From an uncultured Clostridia bacterium (GTDB taxonomy: Bacteria; Bacillota; Clostridia; Lachnospirales; Lachnospiraceae), in NCBI GenBank assembly GCA_946623485.1, contig CAMORF010000027.1, forward strand, positions 1 through 12,155: a stretch of 12,155 nt of DNA. The letters run 5' to 3'. Below the pieces are notes generated by a model. It saw only the letters and a program-made list of their open reading frames with translations. It had not been told where the DNA came from and ran no database searches. A program made the translations under genes and the position numbers. Of the stretch, positions 6,116-12,155 are shown in pieces (within the stretch, counting starts at the first letter, position 1; each line of letters opens with the position of its first letter).

Positions 6116-8614
6116 GAGCTGCACGATCGTGACGCCTGCGTCGCCTTCCCCGTACTGTCCCAGGCGGAAGGAGGCAACCCTTTTCTGCCTGCGCAGGTAA
6201 TCGTGCACACCCTTGCGCAGAGCGCCGGTGCCTTTTCCGTGCACGATCCGGACCGTCTCAAGATGAGCCATGCAGGCATCATCCAGGTATTTTTCCAGGG
6301 CAGAGACACCCTCATCCACTGTCATGCCGAGCAGGTTGATCTCCGTGGAAACGGAGGCAGACTTTGCCATGCTGACTCTGCCGGAGCCGGTACGCTGCAG
6401 GCCGGGCGCCCGGATTGTCACCTCATCCACCAGCTCCAGATCCTTCACATTGACCTGGGAGTGGAGAATGCCCATGCGGACCTTCAGGTTTCCCTTCTGG
6501 TCGGGCAGCGTCGTTACGGTTCCCTTCAGGTTCATGGACTTCACAAATACGGAATCTCCGACCTTTAGTTTCTTCGGGTCAACCTCACGATGTGTCTCTT
6601 CCAGGTGAGCTGCGTTTTTGGCATCCTCCGCGGCCGCCTTTTTGTCCAGCGCGTTCATTTTCTCACGAAGCTTCGTACGTTCGCGCTCCATCTCCCGGGC
6701 TTTGTTGGCCTCGCCGCCGTAACGGTTGTAATTCCGGATCGTCTCATCCGCGTATGCCTTGGTTTCCCGCAGGATCTTTGCAGCCTCTTCCCGCGCCTTG
6801 GCCAGGATCTTCTCCCTGGACTCCTCCAGCTGGCGGGAGCGGCGTTCAAGTGAAGCGCGCAGCGCGGCGGCCTCATCCCGGTTCTGGTGCATCTGGCGTT
6901 CGGCAGCCTCCATGGAAACACGGCGGTCCTCCAGGTCAGAGATCACATCCTCGAAATCCTCTTCCGCATCGGTCAGGTGCTGACGTGCGCTCTCGATGAC
7001 TTCCTCCGGGAGCCCCAGCTTTTTGGAGATCGCAAATGCGTTGGATTTTCCGGGCACGCCGATCAGCAGGCGGTAGGTCGGGCGGAGGGTGGAAACATCA
7101 AACTCGCAGCAGCCGTTCTCAACGCCGGGCGTGGAGAGGGCATAGATCTTGAGCTCGGAATAATGCGTGGTGGCGATGGTCCGGATTCCCCGCTCATGGA
7201 GGGAGGAAAGGATCGCGATCGCCAGCGCTGCGCCTTCGTCCGGGTCAGTTCCGGCCCCCAGCTCGTCAAACAGCACCAGGGATTTTTCGTCTGCCTTGTT
7301 CCAGAAGGAGACGATATTGGTCATGTGGCTGGAGAAGGTACTCAGGCTCTGCTCGATGGACTGTTCATCGCCGATGTCGGCGAAGACCTCTGTAAACAGG
7401 GAGAGCACGCTGTGCTCGGCGGCCGGGATATGGAGCCCCGCCTGCCCCATGAGAGTCAGCAGGCCCACCGTTTTCAGGCTGACGGTTTTTCCGCCGGTAT
7501 TCGGGCCGGAGATGACCAGCAGGTCGAATCCCTTTCCGAGGCTGATGTCCACGGGCACGACGGCTTTGCGGTCGATCAGCGGATGCCTGGCGCGGTGCAG
7601 GTCTACGATGCCATCCTCGTTGAAGTCAGGGCGGACCGCATTCATCTTCTTGCCCAGCTGCGCCCTTGCGAAAATGAAATCGAGGGCGATCAGTGCCTGG
7701 ATGTCGGCAATCAGCGCCTCGCTGCTTCCGGCGGCCGTTTCGCTGAGCTGTGCCAGGATCTTCTGGATCTCGGCTTTCTCATCCGCCTCCAGCTGGCGGA
7801 TGTCATTGTTCAGCCTGACGATTGCCATGGGCTCGACAAAGAGGGTGGATCCGGTGGAGGACTGGTCATGGATCATGCCGGGAACCTGGGCGCGGTGTTC
7901 CGCCTTGACGGGGATGCAGTAACGCCCGTCCCGCTGCGTGATCAGGGCATCCTGCAGGTATTGCCGGGCGGATCCGTTGACGATCTCGGACAGCTGTGTG
8001 TGGATCCGGTCCTGGGACAGTGAGATCTGCCGCCGGATTTTCTTGAGCTCAGGGGATGCGTCATCAGCGATCTCATCCTCGGACAGGATGCAGCGCCGGA
8101 TCTCCCTAAGGAGGGAGGGAACCGGGTCAAGCATACGGAAGAGGGCCGAGAGGCTGTCATCGCCTGATGGATCCTCTGAATCAGTGGCGGAGCTGCCCCC
8201 AGGCCGCGCTGCAGCGCCCCGGTCAAAGGTGCGGCCGCCTGCAGCATGCAGATCACCGGCGTGGCCGCCTGCGGCCTGCGGATCGGTGTCTGCGTCTTCA
8301 TACTGCCTGGCTTTCTGCGCGATCTCCAGAAGCTTCCCGATCGCAAGCAGCTCCGGGATCCCCAGCGCGCTGCCGATCTCCAGCCGCTTGATGTCCCCCC
8401 GCAGATCCCGCAGCCCGGAGAAGGAGAGACTGCCCTTGGCGTAGATTCTTCTGAGGGCGTCCGCTGTCTCATCCTGCAGGGCTGTAATCTCAGCCAGATC
8501 TGCGCATGGCAGAAGGGAACGGCACAAAGCCTTGCCGGGCTGGGAAGATGCACAGGAGATTAACTGTTCAATGATTTTTGGATATTCAAGAATCCGAATT
8601 GCTTTTTCGTTCAT
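6110..8614 (-). CDS. mutS2: MutS2 ATPase/Smr-domain protein
   Basis: MutS2 is a dimeric MutS-family ATPase that lacks the mismatch-recognition domain. In Bacillus it splits collided ribosomes; in other bacteria it has been linked to suppression of recombination. Visible parts are an N-terminal clamp/lever region starting MNEKAIRILEYPKIIEQL, Walker A SGPNTGGKT at about 368-376, Walker B LVLFDELGAGTDP at about 446-458, and TIATTHYSELK at about 478-488. A long charged coiled coil spans about 535-665. A KOW-like stretch, VGDSVFVKSMNLKGTV, precedes a C-terminal Smr domain with INLLGMTVDEG and HGKGTGALRKG. The usual Smr DLRG is NLLG here, which I recall as common in Lachnospiraceae. At about 834 residues it is some 45 longer than typical, because of a low-complexity insertion at about 106-153. 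The start has only a weak ribosome site (AGGCAG). It is divergent from nrdD. Confidence 0.93.
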   Translation of the reverse strand: MNEKAIRILEYPKIIEQLISCASSQPGKALCRSLLPCADLAEITALQDETADALRRIYAKGSLSFSGLRDLRGDIKRLEIGSALGIPELLAIGKLLEIAQKARQYEDADTDPQAAGGHAGDLHAAGGRTFDRGAAARPGGSSATDSEDPSGDDSLSALFRMLDPVPSLLREIRRCILSEDEIADDASPELKKIRRQISLSQDRIHTQLSEIVNGSARQYLQDALITQRDGRYCIPVKAEHRAQVPGMIHDQSSTGSTLFVEPMAIVRLNNDIRQLEADEKAEIQKILAQLSETAAGSSEALIADIQALIALDFIFARAQLGKKMNAVRPDFNEDGIVDLHRARHPLIDRKAVVPVDISLGKGFDLLVISGPNTGGKTVSLKTVGLLTLMGQAGLHIPAAEHSVLSLFTEVFADIGDEQSIEQSLSTFSSHMTNIVSFWNKADEKSLVLFDELGAGTDPDEGAALAIAILSSLHERGIRTIATTHYSELKIYALSTPGVENGCCEFDVSTLRPTYRLLIGVPGKSNAFAISKKLGLPEEVIESARQHLTDAEEDFEDVISDLEDRRVSMEAAERQMHQNRDEAAALRASLERRSRQLEESREKILAKAREEAAKILRETKAYADETIRNYNRYGGEANKAREMERERTKLREKMNALDKKAAAEDAKNAAHLEETHREVDPKKLKVGDSVFVKSMNLKGTVTTLPDQKGNLKVRMGILHSQVNVKDLELVDEVTIRAPGLQRTGSGRVSMAKSASVSTEINLLGMTVDEGVSALEKYLDDACMAHLETVRIVHGKGTGALRKGVHDYLRRQKRVASFRLGQYGEGDAGVTIVQLR
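8195..8284 (-). repeat. 30-bp (10-codon) tandem repeat inside mutS2
   Basis: The minus strand encodes three consecutive ten-residue units at about residues 111-140: DPQAAGGHAG, DLHAAGGRTF and DRGAAARPGG. At DNA level the first two share GGCCGCCTGC followed by a GC-rich palindromic core and GATC. The repeats form the core of the Ala/Gly/Asp-rich insertion in the N-terminal region of MutS2. Confidence 0.7.
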
Positions 8615-8639
8615 AATTCTGCCTGTCTGTTGCCTGACT

Positions 8640-8667
8640 CATCAGATTGATCAAAGTAGATCTGATG
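8640..8667. promoter_or_regulatory. Small inverted repeat in the mutS2 leader
   Basis: CATCAGA at 8640-8646 pairs with TCTGATG at 8661-8667 across 14 nt. It lies downstream of the candidate mutS2 start of transcription, so it could be an operator or a leader hairpin. Seven base pairs can arise by chance. Confidence 0.25.
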
Positions 8668-8691
8668 CGTCATCATATAGGAAACAGCTCT

Positions 8692-8720
8692 ATTGTACAG
8701 GATGGGAGAATTCTTCACAA
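8692..8720 (-). promoter_or_regulatory. Candidate mutS2 promoter
   Basis: Read on the minus strand, -35 TTGTGA (8715-8720, four of six) lies exactly 17 bp from -10 TACAAT (8692-8697, five of six). Transcription would start near 8685 and leave a leader of about 70 nt. Confidence 0.5.
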
Positions 8721-8800
8721 GAGTGCGTCAGCTTTCACGGCAGCTTTGTCAATGGACATTTCCAACAAAGAATCAGACAAAAATTCATCTATTTTCCTAC

Positions 8801-8829
8801 TTGCCAACGGTAGGCCGCTGGAATATCAT
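8801..8829 (+). promoter_or_regulatory. Candidate nrdDG promoter
   Basis: -35 TTGCCA (8801-8806, five of six) and -10 TATCAT (8824-8829, five of six) are separated by 17 bp. The predicted start near 8836 gives a leader of about 110 nt. Two NrdR-box-like sites follow immediately, where a bound repressor could block early transcription. Confidence 0.6.
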
Positions 8830-8842
8830 GGTAGGCGTGCGG

Positions 8843-8890
8843 TCACTATATCTTGTGCTAAAAACGCATGGAGTGACCAAAATATTGAGT
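8843..8890 (+). promoter_or_regulatory. Pair of NrdR-box-like sites upstream of nrdD
   Basis: Box 1, TCACTATATCTTGTGC (8843-8858), and box 2, GACCAAAATATTGAGT (8875-8890), resemble the NrdR consensus ACACWATATATWGWGT. Box 1 is the better match; box 2 matches at 12 of 16 positions. They start 32 bp apart, about three helical turns, which is the known arrangement of NrdR boxes. NrdR represses ribonucleotide reductase genes when dATP is high, so the site and its neighbour fit. The nrdR gene is not in the window. Confidence 0.65.
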
Positions 8891-8944
8891 CTTACAGAAA
8901 ACAGCAGGCCTGCCATATTGTTGTGCCTGCGGAAGGGGATTCTC

Positions 8945-11158
8945 ATGAGCATGGAAGTTAAGGCAAATGTGATTAAGCGGAATGGGCAGGAGGTTCCGTT
9001 CGAGATTGATAAGATTGCGAATGCGATCCGCAAGGCCAACAAAGAGGTTGACCGGATCCATCAGCTGAACGAGTACCAGATCGTCGCGGTTGCGGATAAG
9101 ATCGCGAAGGAGATCGGAGCGATGCCCCATGCGGCGGGTGTCGAGGAGATCCAGGATATGGTAGAGAAGGGCATCATGGAGATGCGCGGGTATGAAGTCG
9201 CGCAGAAGTATGTCCGCTATCGCTACAAGCGGGAGATCGCGCGTAAGACCAACACGACGGATAACGGAATCCTTGCCCTCATCAATCAGGTGAATGAAGA
9301 GGTCAACCAGGAGAATTCAAATAAGAATCCGGCCATCAATTCCACCCAGCGCGACTATATGGCGGGAGAGGTTTCGAAGGATCTTACACGCAGGGTGCTG
9401 CTGCCGGAAGATATCGTAGCGGCGCATGAAGAAGGCATTATTCATTTTCATGATTCTGATTATTTCGCACAGAAGGAACACAACTGCGACCTTATAAACC
9501 TCGAAGACATGCTGCAGAACGGCACGGTCATCTCCGAAACCATGATCACGAAGCCGCACTCCTTTCTGACAGCGTGCAACATCGCGACCCAGATCATCGC
9601 CCAGGTTGCGTCCAACCAGTACGGCGGGCAGACCTTTACGCTGGCGCACCTGTCTCCCTTCGTACAGGAAAGCCGGGTCCGTCTGCGCAGGCAGGTAGAG
9701 AAGAACCTCCGGGAAGCAGGCCTGGAGGCATCAGAGGAACAGATTAACCGTATTGCCGAGGAGCGGCTGAAGAAGGAGATCACTTCCGGCGTGCAGACGA
9801 TCCAGTACCAGTTGATCACGCTGATGACCTGCAATGGGCAGGCACCTTTTGTTTCCATGACGATGTACCTGGATGAGGTGCCGGAGGGTCCGCAGAGGCG
9901 GGACCTTGCCATGGTGATTGAGGAGGTTTTGCGGCAGCGGATCAAGGGAACCCAGAATGAGAAGGGGGTGTGGATCACCCCGGCGTTCCCGAAGCTTCTG
10001 TATGTGCTGGATGAGGATAACATTTCAGAGGGAAGCCCCTATTATTACCTGACGGAGCTTGCGGCAAAGTGTACCGCAAAGCGCATGGTTCCGGACTATA
10101 TTTCCGCTAAGAAGATGCGTGAGCTGAAGGGGGATGTCTATCCCTGCATGGGATGCCGCAGCTTCCTGACGCCGGACCGCAGCTACACAAAGGGGAATCT
10201 GGCGAACGCACTCAACTACAAGGAAGGCGAGCACCGCTATTACGGCAGATTTAACCAGGGCGTTGTCACGATTAACCTGGTGGATGCCGCTCTTTCCTCC
10301 GGCAAGGACATGGACCGGTTCTGGGAGATCCTGGAGGAACGGCTGGAGCTTTGCCACCGTGCGCTGCGCTGCAGGCATGAGCGCCTGAAGGGAACAACCT
10401 CCGACGTGGCGCCGATCCTGTGGCAGTATGGCGCGCTGGCACGCCTGAAAAAGGGAGAGAAGATCGACCGCCTTCTGTATGACGGGTACTCCACCATCTC
10501 CCTGGGATACGCCGGCCTGTACGAGATGTGTTATTACATGACCGGAAGATCCCACACGGATCCGGAGGCGAAGCCTTTCGCGCTTGCCGTCATGAAGAAG
10601 CTCAATGATAAATGCGCTGCCTGGAAGAAGGCGGAGAATATCGATTATTCCGTTTACGGGACGCCCCTTGAATCAACGACCTATAAGTTTGCGAAGAATC
10701 TGCAGAGACGGTTTGGGCATGTCGAGGGCGTGACGGATCATAACTACATAACGAACAGCTACCATGTCAATGTGCGCGAGAACATTGACGCGTTTAAGAA
10801 GCTGAAGTTTGAAGCTGAGTTCCAGGCTCTGAGCCCGGGCGGGGCGATCTCTTACATCGAGGTGCCCAATATGCAGCAGAACATTCCCGCCGTGCTGACG
10901 GTCATCCGTTACATTTACGACAACATCATGTACGCGGAACTTAATACGAAGAGCGATTACTGCATGTGCTGCGGATACGACGGGGAGATCAGCATCATCG
11001 AAGATGAAAGCGGGAAGCTGGTCTGGGAATGCCCGAACTGCGGCAACCGCGATCAGGCAAAGATGAGCGTTGCGAGACGTACCTGCGGATACATCGGAAC
11101 GCAGTTCTGGAACCAGGGACGCACGCAGGAGATCCGGGATCGTGTGATGCATCTATGA
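8945..11158 (+). CDS. nrdD: Anaerobic (class III) ribonucleoside-triphosphate reductase, large subunit
   Basis: NrdD reduces ribonucleoside triphosphates to deoxyribonucleotides under anoxia using a glycyl radical. Numbering is from ATG 8945 (737 residues). An ATP-cone regulatory domain opens the protein (VIKRNGQEVPFEIDKIANAI, about 7-26). The barrel carries conserved cysteines such as C211 in FLTACNIATQ and C401/C404 in YPCMGCRSFL, candidates for the radical-relay thiols. Zinc-site cysteines are C673, C676 (with C675 adjacent), C696 and C699. The radical site is G715 in RRTCGYIG, near the C-terminus as expected. The frame is open 252 bp further upstream, but that stretch looks unlike NrdD and contains the promoter and NrdR boxes. 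ATG 8945 has AAGGGG 6 nt before it; ATG 8951 is a poorer alternative. It is probably co-transcribed with nrdG. Confidence 0.96.
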   Translation: MSMEVKANVIKRNGQEVPFEIDKIANAIRKANKEVDRIHQLNEYQIVAVADKIAKEIGAMPHAAGVEEIQDMVEKGIMEMRGYEVAQKYVRYRYKREIARKTNTTDNGILALINQVNEEVNQENSNKNPAINSTQRDYMAGEVSKDLTRRVLLPEDIVAAHEEGIIHFHDSDYFAQKEHNCDLINLEDMLQNGTVISETMITKPHSFLTACNIATQIIAQVASNQYGGQTFTLAHLSPFVQESRVRLRRQVEKNLREAGLEASEEQINRIAEERLKKEITSGVQTIQYQLITLMTCNGQAPFVSMTMYLDEVPEGPQRRDLAMVIEEVLRQRIKGTQNEKGVWITPAFPKLLYVLDEDNISEGSPYYYLTELAAKCTAKRMVPDYISAKKMRELKGDVYPCMGCRSFLTPDRSYTKGNLANALNYKEGEHRYYGRFNQGVVTINLVDAALSSGKDMDRFWEILEERLELCHRALRCRHERLKGTTSDVAPILWQYGALARLKKGEKIDRLLYDGYSTISLGYAGLYEMCYYMTGRSHTDPEAKPFALAVMKKLNDKCAAWKKAENIDYSVYGTPLESTTYKFAKNLQRRFGHVEGVTDHNYITNSYHVNVRENIDAFKKLKFEAEFQALSPGGAISYIEVPNMQQNIPAVLTVIRYIYDNIMYAELNTKSDYCMCCGYDGEISIIEDESGKLVWECPNCGNRDQAKMSVARRTCGYIGTQFWNQGRTQEIRDRVMHL

Positions 11159-11275
11159 TGTGAAACAGGGGGGCTGTGGAGCAGGGAGGCGGTTGTGGAA
11201 CAGGGGACGGTTCTCCGTTTCACCTTTAGGTGAAACGGAGAACCGTCCCCTGTTCCAACAGCCCCCTGCTCCACA
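11159..11275. repeat. Large near-perfect palindrome between nrdD and nrdG (REP/MITE-like)
   Basis: Arms 11196-11225 and 11228-11257 are perfectly complementary over 30 bp with a 2-nt centre. The pairing extends outward, with small gaps, to about 11175 and 11275. The left side is itself built of three similar units starting at 11159, 11175 and 11194: TGTGAAACAGGGG, TGTGGAGCAGGG and TGTGGAACAGGGGACGG. It encodes no protein. A transcript would fold into a very stable hairpin that could lower nrdG expression relative to nrdD or protect the nrdD message. Architecture and position suggest a dispersed palindromic element. Confidence 0.9.
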
Positions 11276-11293
11276 CTCTAAGAGGTGTATGTT

Positions 11294-11824
11294 ATGCATT
11301 ATTCAGTCATTAAGGAATTTGACATCGCAAACGGGCCCGGATGCCGGACAACCCTGTTTGTCTCCGGATGCCGCAACCATTGTAAGGGCTGCTTCCAGCC
11401 GGAGACCTGGGATTTTACTTATGGCACTGTGTATGACCTTCAGACCCGGCAGCAGATCCTGGATTCCCTGGAGCCGGAGTATGTCGCCGGCCTGACGCTT
11501 CTGGGCGGGGATCCCTTCGAAGAAGAGAATCAGGAGGATCTGGCAGATCTGCTTGAAAAGGTGCGGGAGCGCTACGGAGCCCGGAAGAGCATCTGGGGAT
11601 ACACCGGCTATGTGTACGAATCAGACCTTACGGAAGGCGGTCGGAAATACACCCCTGCTGCCCGGCGGATGATGCGGTGCCTGGACGTTCTTGTGGACGG
11701 TCCGTTCGTCCTGGAGCAGAAAAACATCTCGCTGCAGTTCCGGGGGTCAGCCAACCAGCGGGTCCTGGACATGAAAAAGACACTGGCTGCAGGGGAAGGC
11801 ATCTGGGCGGAAGGCTACATATGA
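11294..11824 (+). CDS. nrdG: Anaerobic ribonucleotide reductase-activating protein
   Basis: NrdG is the radical SAM activase that abstracts a hydrogen from the NrdD glycine (G715 here) using a 4Fe-4S cluster and S-adenosylmethionine. Numbering is from ATG 11294 (176 residues, a normal length). The start MHYSVIKEFDIANGPGCRTT leads into the cluster motif C26-RNH-C30-KG-C33, and LLGGDPFEEEN is the SAM-contact glycine motif. A conserved VDGPFVLEQK lies in the C-terminal third. ATG 11294 is preferred because AAGAGGTG lies 6 nt upstream; the in-frame GTG at 11285 falls inside that ribosome site. It is separated from nrdD by 135 bp holding the palindrome. Confidence 0.95.
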   Translation: MHYSVIKEFDIANGPGCRTTLFVSGCRNHCKGCFQPETWDFTYGTVYDLQTRQQILDSLEPEYVAGLTLLGGDPFEEENQEDLADLLEKVRERYGARKSIWGYTGYVYESDLTEGGRKYTPAARRMMRCLDVLVDGPFVLEQKNISLQFRGSANQRVLDMKKTLAAGEGIWAEGYI

Positions 11825-11842
11825 TGAACAGGGGGCGGGCGG
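11820..11842. repeat. Possible half-copy of the nrdD-nrdG repeat after nrdG
   Basis: The nrdG stop is followed by ATATGATGAACAGGGGGCGG, closely resembling the start of the element after nrdD (CTATGATGTGAAACAGGGGG). No matching inverted arm was found, so if related it is a solo unit. Confidence 0.35.
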
Positions 11843-11932
11843 ATGAAACTGGCTCCTCGGTCGTAGAATTGCGGAAGAGGAGCTTCGCGGTGGTAACCGT
11901 GCCGAAGGTGAAACCTGAAAATCGTCCATGCG

Positions 11933-12149
11933 ATGACCGAAATGGAAGCTGCTGATCTTGGGGGCGCGCGGCTGTATACGATGACATTGACGAATCGGGA
12001 GGTACGGAGAATGTTCTTCCGGATGGTTGAGGGCTGGTTTGCCCAGACTGGAGGCCAGGGGCATTCCGGCGGAGAATATCCTGAAATATGGTTTTGCCTT
12101 TCAAGGAAAGGAATGCCTGATCCGAAAGCGCTGCAGCGAGGCTTTCTGA
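11933..12149 (+). pseudogene. Remnant of an AAA-ATPase/PD-(D/E)XK (DUF1703-type) protein
   Basis: Two fragments in different frames match conserved parts of the large family with an N-terminal AAA-ATPase-like domain and a C-terminal PD-(D/E)XK nuclease-like domain (PF08011/DUF1703). The first (11933 to about 12043) includes LYTMTLTNREVRRMFFRMVE followed by GWFAQT, the typical linker motif. The second, shifted by one frame (about 12045-12149), reads ARGIPAENILKYGFAFQGKE then CLIRKRCSEAF and a stop, the typical extreme C-terminus. The intervening nuclease core of roughly 100 or more residues is missing, and no ATPase domain precedes it. An in-frame TGA at 11909-11911 closes the frame upstream. 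It is clearly non-functional, probably left by deletion. Family assignment is from recalled motif wording. Confidence 0.7.
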
Positions 12150-12155
12150 CGACGC

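Noticed and set aside
6887..8023. Plus-strand open frames of 378, 251 and 203 codons within mutS2
   Set aside because: They lie opposite the Walker motifs and other conserved MutS2 regions and resemble no family I know.
8693..8944. The 84-codon upstream extension of the nrdD frame
   Set aside because: The extension lacks NrdD-like sequence, while promoter and NrdR-like sites lie inside it. ATG 8945 has a good ribosome site and starts the ATP-cone domain at the expected position.
11852..11883. 7-bp inverted repeat GCTCCTC/GAGGAGC after nrdG as a terminator
   Set aside because: The loop is 18 nt and no T-tract follows, so it does not meet intrinsic terminator criteria.

Overview
The window looks like chromosomal DNA from an anaerobic, GC-rich member of the Clostridia, most likely a gut Lachnospiraceae. 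This is an inference. It rests on the oxygen-sensitive class III ribonucleotide reductase, a KamA-type radical SAM aminomutase homologue, intracellular arabinose-releasing enzymes, a MutS2 with the NLLG-type Smr motif, and the AAA-ATPase/PD-(D/E)XK remnant common in that group. No plasmid, phage, tRNA, rRNA, CRISPR or intact insertion sequence was seen.

Layout, left to right. An AMP-forming acyl-CoA synthetase-like ligase (61-1593, +) is followed by 365 bp of intergenic DNA made almost entirely of 18-bp-period repeats, a strong hairpin and a candidate promoter. A KamA-family radical SAM protein follows (1959-3050, +) and ends at an intrinsic terminator. Next is an arabinan-utilisation pair: a GH43 glycosidase that is frameshifted and has no start codon (3187-4124, +), then an array of four hairpin-forming 36-bp repeats, then an intact GH51 alpha-L-arabinofuranosidase (4298-5803, +) with a clear terminator. 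Between that terminator and mutS2 there is only an imperfect 34-bp direct repeat. mutS2 (6110-8614, -) carries an unusual low-complexity insertion. A 330-bp divergent region holds a candidate mutS2 promoter on the minus strand and, for nrdD, a good sigma-70-type promoter followed by two NrdR-box-like sites 32 bp apart. nrdD (8945-11158, +) and nrdG (11294-11824, +) form the anaerobic ribonucleotide reductase operon, split by a roughly 100-bp near-perfect palindrome. The right end is the decayed C-terminus of a DUF1703-type AAA-ATPase/PD-(D/E)XK protein.

How the parts work together. GH43 and GH51 would jointly release arabinose from arabino-oligosaccharides in the cytoplasm, but the GH43 copy is probably dead as written. 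NrdG installs the glycyl radical on NrdD so that it can make dNTPs without oxygen, probably under NrdR control. The ligase, the aminomutase-like protein and MutS2 look independently transcribed.

The most notable non-genic theme is the density of unrelated short tandem repeats (periods of about 12, 18, 30 and 36 bp) in nearly every intergenic gap and inside mutS2, plus one large palindrome. I found no convincing new multi-gene system. The best leads are the KamA homologue lacking the lysine-sensing aspartates, the repeat arrays and the nrdD-nrdG palindrome.
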